Part shown: positions 57,001 to 64,000 of the stretch, one piece after another
How the letters are laid out: the number at the start of each line of letters is the position of its first letter
Numbering within the stretch: position 1 is the first letter of the stretch
NCBI GenBank assembly: GCA_037953625.1
Contig: CM075655.1
Location: forward strand, 82,487,501 to 82,551,500
DNA from: Crotalaria pallida
Taxonomy: Eukaryota; Streptophyta; Magnoliopsida; Fabales; Fabaceae
Length of the DNA stretch: 64,000 nucleotides
Direction: 5' to 3'
The notes under the pieces: model-generated
The model's input: only the letters and a program-made list of their open reading frames with translations
Told to the model about the DNA's origin: nothing
The model's database searches: none
Made by a program: the position numbers and the translations under genes

Positions 57001-59770
57001 TAAGCAAGTTAAATCGATTTTCTTAAAAGCAGTTTATTTCAAAATTGTTCATACAACTACAACATAACACCAACAGATCACACTACACACAATTAACATC
57101 CAACACTTAGGCATGCAACTATGAATAAATCAAATTAGTTCAAGTCTCAAACCAACATATTTGTTTTCATTCCAATGAAATCGAACTCCCTAACTTATTT
57201 AGACCACATCACCGAATGAAAGCAAAGAAATCAATCAAAACCACAAATTAACCATGTATCCGAATAAAATAAGGAAAAGAAGTCAAACATCAGATTTTAT
57301 TCATGTAATTCAACTTGGTTTATTTTAAGCATTAAAATTCTACTTCCTCTTAACCTTAACCGAATACATATAAGCACACACATCCACATATGTTCATTCA
57401 AACACAACACTCAATTAGTTTAGGTTGTTCATTTCATTCCTTAAAATATACTTAGTCTTTTAAATAATTTCATTGAAAAGATCCTAGGCTAGCTAACATG
57501 ATTAAACCGAATGTCATCATGGCATGCACAAGGAACATGAATCAGAGCAAAGATCTTTTCAACAACTTGTTTTCTTATTTACTTGTTAAAACCGTGTGTT
57601 GCACCAAAAACTTAGCAAACCAAAAAGTTCATTTCTTAACACAATAAAATCGAGGATGATACCAAAGTCATCATCCTTCAAGAAGACACATGCATGCACC
57701 TAAAATCTCTAGGTGAGACAACTCTTCAACATTCATGTAAGAAGAGTGATGAGCTAGCATGATTCCCTATTCTATCTAGATTTGGCCGAATGATAACATG
57801 CAAAAGACAAGGTCTTATAATTTTATTTTTCTACATGCATATACCTAAATTCATGGATCATATTATGCAAGACTCAAAAGCATCTTTTTACTTTTCCAAA
57901 TATCAACCGAATTACCATCTTCATACACACAAAATCTCGTTTCATCTTAAGATTATTTTCAAAGCTTGTGAAGCTTAATTTCTTTTGAAAACCGTGACAC
58001 GCATACAAGAAAATCAAGATTTTCCACTCACTTTAAACATACACAATACAAGCTCCATGTTTTCTTAAAACTAGCCATAAATCCAAACATGCACAAGAAA
58101 ATCAAGGCAAACATAAACTTAATTTCAACGTTCAAATAAACCGTGAGGAATAAATTAAAGATCAACTTCTCTAAACATAGAAATAGCATGAAAGCACTCA
58201 TATCAATTAAAACATCAAGACCTAAAATTCCTACTCATGGCCGAATCATTTAGTCATGGATATGGTGATTTATGAGTTCATTTATTTATAAAAATCCAAG
58301 GTCAAATTACAAAGAAAACATGCAACGAGAAATAAGACTTACAAGGCCACAAAATCAACATGCATGAGGAGATCCATAAAAGATATGAACTTAAACAGAC
58401 TTTAAACCAAAACCGAGATGGAGAAAAATTACAAATAAGAGATCAAAACTTTTTCAACCTCAACATTCAAGATCAAGGCATAAAAATAACATGCAAGGCA
58501 TTTAGACTTCAAGATCACCTAAAAATAATTACATGCATCACAAAATTAAATCAATGTCCAAAATAAATTCCTTTACAACCCAAAATCATTTAACTAAAAC
58601 TCCATCTACCTTAATCCTAACTTAAATCTTCAATCTCCTTTTCTTCTCCTTTTGGGTTTTGCCGCGGTCACTCTTCCTTCTAGGGTTGATGGGGTTCTCC
58701 CCTTGATCTTGTGAAGAAGAAGATGGTGGAGAAAGGAATCAAAGTAGGTTGGGCTGAGAACTTTGGGGTCTTTTACTCTCTTTCTCTCTTCTTCCCCTCA
58801 CGGTTTCCCTCTTTCTCTCTATGAGTTTCAAGAGCTTGAGAGTGCTCTTGAAACTAAGTGTGTCGGTGTTTGTTGTGGAGATGAAAAATGAATCCATACC
58901 AACACTCCTCACACGGTTTTGAGAGTAAGGCAAAGGTGTGAGAATTTCCTTTCTAGCCTTGGTTCAATGTGGAAACTTAAGGGCAAATTGGCCTAGGCAA
59001 TTTGTTGCATGGGGGAGGCTCTATCGTGGGAGACAAGGGTGGAGAAGAGTCCACACTAGGTTCATGAATCATGCACCCTAGCCTCTCCTAGCCTCATGAC
59101 TCACACCTCCTATTTCTCTATTCAAACTTTACATTCTTAATGCTTAAGGGATTGGCTCCTACTTGGTCCTCCTAATATCAACATGGCCGAACCACACATA
59201 CTAACACACACATGCATATATGACTTTATTTGTACATAGCATACACTCATGGGACAATGCACACATTTTCATCATGCACGTATTGCACATATTTATACAC
59301 CTATATTCATGCATCATTTGTTGTTCCTACATGCACACACATAGTCATGTACACAATTTACACTTTGATGGCATCATGTTCCCACGGCTCACACACATAT
59401 TACACATAGGTTTACACATTCATGTATCACACGTATATGCATCACATATTCATCATACATATATTTATTCACATACATTTTCACACACATTGTATTCTTT
59501 TCAATAATTAAACCTCATATAATCCTAAGCATACTTATGCCTACCCAAAACCGTGTATACACACATAATTACAAAATAAATCACAAACATTTAAACTTTT
59601 CAAAAAAACTTAATTTCTAAACCTTGGACATTACTTTCTAAAATCATTCATTATCTTGATAACGTGAATTTAAGGAAAATCATTTGGGAAAACACTCTTT
59701 CAAAACACTTTTCTCAAAATAAATTTCTTTAGTGTTTTAAATTAATATGAGGAATTTATGGGGTGTTACA
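54085..59770 (-). mobile_element. Solo LTR E2, 5.7 kb
   Basis: A 5686-bp LTR with minus-strand start TGTAACACCCC at 59770 and end GGGCTGTTACA at 54085, flanked by TAACC on both sides (54080-54084, 59771-59775). It contains no PBS, PPT or ORF that resembles gag or pol, so it is best read as a solo LTR of a very large element, or an LTR of a LARD-like non-autonomous family. Regions: CACACATA-rich (59200-59500), 5' leader (58600-58900), long non-coding middle (56600-58600), TTTTTCAAAA-rich (55740-56050) and a GC-richer end (54470-55560). Confidence 0.88.
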
Positions 59771-62700
59771 TAACCCCTTATGTCCCCTACGTTGTTCTCC
59801 TTGGAGATGATAAACTCCACCCATGCAATTTTATGATGTACCGAATTTACCCCTTTCCATTTACACATAAACCTAAATCAACCCAAGGGCAAGAAAGGAA
59901 ACACGATGGGCCTATATGTGTGAGTAACCTTGATTCATTTCCTTCACCTCATGTCTCATTTCTTTCCTTCGTCCCACACACCAACACCAACCCAAGTTCT
60001 AAGAGCATTTCTTAAAACTCTTAGACTAAGAAAAATAGAAATAGAAAGATAGAGAGAAAGAAGAAGAGGAAACTGTGAGGTAATAGAAGGAAGAAGAAGA
60101 GGAGATCAACCCTAAAACTTAGGAATTCTTTGAAGAACAAGTGTTGAAGACCTTATTTCTTGGTATAAACCGAAGACCCTAGAAGAACTAGACTTAATTT
60201 TGTTTGTAATCTTGTAATTTTATTTATTTTCTTCCCTTGCATGTTTATTTTATGGTTCAATCTAAGCTTGCATGTGATGCTTTTGCTTTGATCTTGATCT
60301 TCTTAGACCTAAATGAATTTGTAATGAACTAAATGATGGACTTTATAATTTGGTTGATGTTGTTTATGTTGGATCTTGATGGTTTTCTTTTAGATCTAAA
60401 GCTTTGTTTATGATCTTTGTGAACTTGGTGTAGATTTCCTTGCATGTTAGGTTTTGATGCTCAAAATCGTGAATCAAAAGGTGTTTATGTGTTTATTTGA
60501 TAAATAAATGTTTGATCTAAACATTTTTTAATTTTTGGGTCTTGCATGTTGTTTGATTGTTGATCTTGAACCCTTGCATGTCTTGATTTTGGTTTAATCT
60601 TAAGAAAAGCTTTTATTCTTGACTTGATCTTTGATTCTTGATTTGATCTTTAAATTTCGTTTCGATTTTGATTTTTGTAAATGATTTTTGAAACCAAAAG
60701 CTTTCTTAGTTTCTCAAAGGCATGTCACGGTTTTTGGTCTCTTTTTCATCTAAAGTAATTTTTGTTCTTGATTTGTGTCTTGATCTTTAACTTTGTTTTG
60801 ACTACAAGCTTTGCATGTAAATTTTGAAACAACAAGCTTTGGTATTTTCTTTGTGTATGTCTCGGTTTTGGTCCCTTTTTCATTTAAATTGATCCTTGTC
60901 TTTGAAATGTATTCATATGTTCGATTTCATGACTTGATCTACATGATCTAAATGCATGCATGTTGATCTTGTTCTTTGAAAAAGTTATTTTTATGTTTCT
61001 TGAGAAATAAATTAAAAGTGCTTGTGTTGACCCATGATTTTTATTTATTTTGGTAGGAAAATTTAAGATTTCTTCTTGCATGTTAGTTTTAAACGAAATG
61101 ATTATGTTTCCTTGAATTGCATGCCTCGGTTTTTGAAAGGAACTTAGGGAAATAAGTTTTAAAGTGATTTTCTTTGCATGAACATGTGTTGATCGATGCA
61201 TTCGGCCATGTTTGATTCATACCCATGCTTTTTATTTTATGTGAACTTGATATATGCTCTATGTTTTGCATGATTCTTGATTTGATGTAAGATAAGAAAC
61301 AAATAAATTTAAAGGAGGTAGCTCACGATTTTTATTAGGAGAAAGAAGAACTAATTTCATAAGTTTTTATGTGTTTGATGATTGCATGAATCTTGTTTTG
61401 ATATGTGTGTAGTTTCGGTTTGTGCATGTTAATTAGGTTAGGAACTCTTTCCCATGAAATAAAATGGAATAACTAATGTGTTTTGTGAAATAATTGATTA
61501 AGAATGAAGAGTTTTGTGTTTAAGTAAATTGGGTGTGTGTATTCGGTTTGTAAGTCTAAATGTGATTACATGTTTTCGTCTTATAGAAATGAAGTGGTTT
61601 TGAATTTGTTATGTGTTGAAATAATTGAATTAAATGTTGAATTTTGAACATGTTTATTTGAGGATGAATGTTTGTTTTATGATTAAAGTTGAATAATTGA
61701 TTAAGTGTTTATGTGATTCGAGTAATCAAGTGTGTGGTTGACCGTGTGAGTGCTTGGTTTTGAATGTAATTTGCTTTGATATGTGAGTATGTGAAATTGT
61801 GTTTTAAGATTTATTTTATGGTGAAAACTTGAGTTTTCAAAAGAATTAATATTGAACTGAAGAGTATTTGAAACTAGAGAGTGTTTTTACAATGTTTTGG
61901 GATTTTATATAGTGATTTTGTGAAACCATTCTTTGCTGTCCAAGTCTATTTAAAATTTTTTTCTTGATTTTTAAACTGAGTTTATGAGACTCAAAGTTTG
62001 GTTTTCAAATGGTAATTGATTTGAGCAAAACCCGGATTGAAATCCGGTGAATCTTTCGGTGTTTTTGAATGAGGTTATGGTGCTGTCCAAGATGGACCAG
62101 CAACCTAACCAAGTGATTTAAATTGTTTTATTTGATGTTTTCAAAGTGAATTCAAAGTGTTTAAGGAACTAAGAAAAGTTAAAGGTGTTTTGAGAAAGCA
62201 ATCATGTTTTAATATTTCCGACGAGGAATGAAAAGCATTTTGAGTTAATAAATGTTTTCTTAATAAAAGTTAGTGATGAAAATGTGTTTTTAATTAATCC
62301 GAGGAATGTTATAGACAAGGGATTAAGGCAGTGGCAGCAACCAAGATCAGAGAAGACCGTGCACATTCAATTGTTGGATCTCAGGTGAGAGAGTAGCTTT
62401 CCTAAGACACCATGGTAGTAGGTGTTGTATTGAGACAATCCGTATCAGCTCAAAGATCGGAACTTAGTGGTTCTGCGTCAGTAGTATAGTGGCAATTGTG
62501 TGCTTTGTGTGGCCACTTATACGAATAGGACAAAGACCACATTGTTGTGTGTGATGTGTGATGCTATGTTGTTTATATTTGTTTACTTGTGAATGTGGAT
62601 ATTTAATTGTTAATGTGAAATAATTGATATCAATCAAAGAGATTAGAAAATAAAAGACACCAAGAAAGATAATCCCTTGTTGGCTTAAGTCCTTACGGAA

Positions 62701-62939
62701 TAAAGCAGCCTTATCTTGATAAGACACTAAGAGTGGAGATAATGATTAGAGGATTGAGATACTGATTGAGAAGAGATGATGAGATGAGAGTGGTAAAGAC
62801 GTAATGATGTGATGTGAATGAGCCAGAGCTGGGAAGGAATGATGATGTGAAACTGAAAGTGAAGAGTTGATGAGAGTGGAAGCTTGATTCTTTGGCTTTG
62901 GTTTCTTGGATTGAGACTAGTGTTGAGTTGAGCTTGCTC

Positions 62940-63165
62940 CTCCACTAGTTCTCAAGAATGGAAAGTTTTTGAGAAAGGATTTTGAAAAGAAATTTTTGAA
63001 AAGATTTTCAAAGATGAGGTTTTTGAGAGGATTTATGAAAGGAATTTTTGAAAAGAGTTTGCAAACTGAAATTTTTGAAAATAAGTTTTTGAAAATGTAC
63101 TTTTGAAAGGGGTTCCCAAAATGAGATTTTTGAAAAGAGTTTACAAAATGAATTTGTGAATGTGG
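62940..63165. repeat. Degenerate GAAAA/TTTTTGA repeat block in E4
   Basis: About ten imperfect units of GATTTTTGAAAAGAGTTT-like sequence, roughly 20-24 bp each. The same block lies inverted in E2 (about 55850-56050) and E7 (48600-48730, 51456-51540), so it is a fixed part of the E LTR near its 3' third. Confidence 0.75.
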
Positions 63166-63169
63166 TTCC

Positions 63170-64000
63170 TGTAACACCCCGATTCGGCAACTTGAAAACT
63201 TAAACTAAATATAGTGAAAATTAGGGCCATTTTTTTAAAAAAAAAAACACAAGTGTTACACAAGATGAGAACATTCGGTTTCCAAATCATAGTTACTTTT
63301 TTTAAAACTCATGTTCTCATGTTGCGTAAAACCTTTCGAGTTCCAAACCGAGATGTCACAAGACACCGCACTTTGAAACCTGTTTTCAAAAAGCATCATT
63401 TTTAAAATAATGCCCATGTACTTGTTTCAAAACATCAATATTAAATAAAACATTTGCCGGGGTACAGTATGGTAGAGCTAAGGTAACTAAGAACTTACAA
63501 TGGAACATATTCCGCCAGGGAAATTCCTAGCTTCTAGTCATGCTTCCTATTACTTGTCGTCTAACTCCGAACTTTGGTTGATGAAGCCCACCACGCTTCC
63601 GCTGCGCCATCTACCCGTTGCAATATCAGCGGTTGCCGATACGACAACAAGGTAGGAGAGAGTCAGTGTTCCGAACACTAACGGGTTGACCTTGCGGTCT
63701 CAGAGTAGATTCGAAATAGAGAGAGACAGATGATATAACATAACTATATAACTAAAACAAAATACTAAAGAATGCAATCATCATCAACACAAATGCATCT
63801 AGCATGTTATGCACATAGCATGAATCACAACCATAATATAATCATCATCATCATCATCATAAACACCAATACATTATTCGAGTTCTCATTCCCAACATCT
63901 TTCTCATGAGCTTTCACAACTATTCTCGATCCTTCTTTCCTCATAATTCCACACTTATTACTCATTCCAAGAATTCTCTCATCTTATAAATCTTATTCGA
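63170..64000 (-). repeat. 3' part of E-family LTR E6 (continues off window)
   Basis: At 63170 TGTAACACCCCGATT on the plus strand is the 3' end of a minus-strand E LTR (compare the 54085 end of E2). 63240-64000 follows E2 54085-54960 in order, with many differences. It was inserted into E4 after GTTCC (63165-63169). It contains a short (ATC)n run at 63841-63860. Confidence 0.8.

Larger units (their letters stand above)
53413..63169 (+). repeat. E-family LTR E4, split by E2 and cut by E6
   Basis: Own sequence 53413-54084 and 59776-63169. It starts TGTAACACCCCTC after CATCT. E2 inserted after 54084 (duplication TAACC), and E6 begins at 63170 about 1.8 kb short of the expected 3' end. It matches E2 in the opposite orientation, including the leader, long T/G-rich middle, GATCTCAGGTGAGAGAG, the CTTATACGAA segment, GCTTGCTCCTCCACTAG and the GAAAATTTTTGA-rich repeats. 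No ORF or PBS. Confidence 0.82.

Overview
This window is plant nuclear DNA. It is AT-rich, has no bacterial-style gene packing, and is filled with nested retrotransposons: chromovirus-like Ty3/gypsy elements, a Ty1/copia gag-only element, a Cassandra TRIM carrying 5S rRNA-like sequence, a plant LINE and a Mutator-type MITE. A plant GH35 beta-galactosidase copy is the only recognisable host gene. A eudicot is likely; a legume would fit the style of the repeats, but that is a guess. No host gene in the window looks intact.

Layout. 1-9029: Ty3/gypsy element A1 (minus strand, 3' LTR cut by the window edge) with 3.6-kb LTRs and a broken gag-pol. 9030-17278: host DNA with an intronless beta-galactosidase (9723-15652), split by a 3.4-kb solo LTR (A3, 11259-14657, target duplication GTGTC) and carrying two nonsense codons. 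17279-37613: solo LTR A2 (target duplication TTTTT), itself split by copia gag-only element B (19930-25820, CCCCG) and complete Ty3/gypsy element C (26165-37026, CTGAG). 37614-38344: unassigned. 38345-39525: 5'-truncated LINE. 39526-41116: fragment of a very long LTR family, here called E. 41117-48450: gag-only Ty3-type element D. 48451-52677: another E fragment, split by a 495-bp Mutator-type MITE that in turn holds Cassandra plus an E fragment. 52678-53412: start of a further LTR element (J). 53413-64000: E LTRs nested in each other; one (54085-59770) is a complete 5.7-kb solo LTR with TAACC duplications.

Three features of the LTRs look least explained. (1) Four element families from two superfamilies carry short perfect palindromes in pairs, usually near or upstream of a TATA box and again downstream. 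Centres are about 18-22 bp apart, and exactly 21 bp in every family-A pair. The palindrome differs by family (TAACCGGTTA, TACTCGAGTA, TAATCGATTA, TTCGCTTAAGCGAA). (2) The A and C LTRs contain a conserved ORF of about 160 codons, preceded by a splice-acceptor-like sequence. It is open in all four copies (one merely split by element B) although every gag-pol is broken. (3) The leader part of these LTRs holds arrays of small stem-loops: YGG-loop hairpins in A, mixed hairpins in C, and a 61-bp hairpin tandem repeat in D.

The genes do not form a pathway. The window is a record of successive insertions into a region that once held a beta-galactosidase copy. Insertion order follows directly from the nesting and the target-site duplications.
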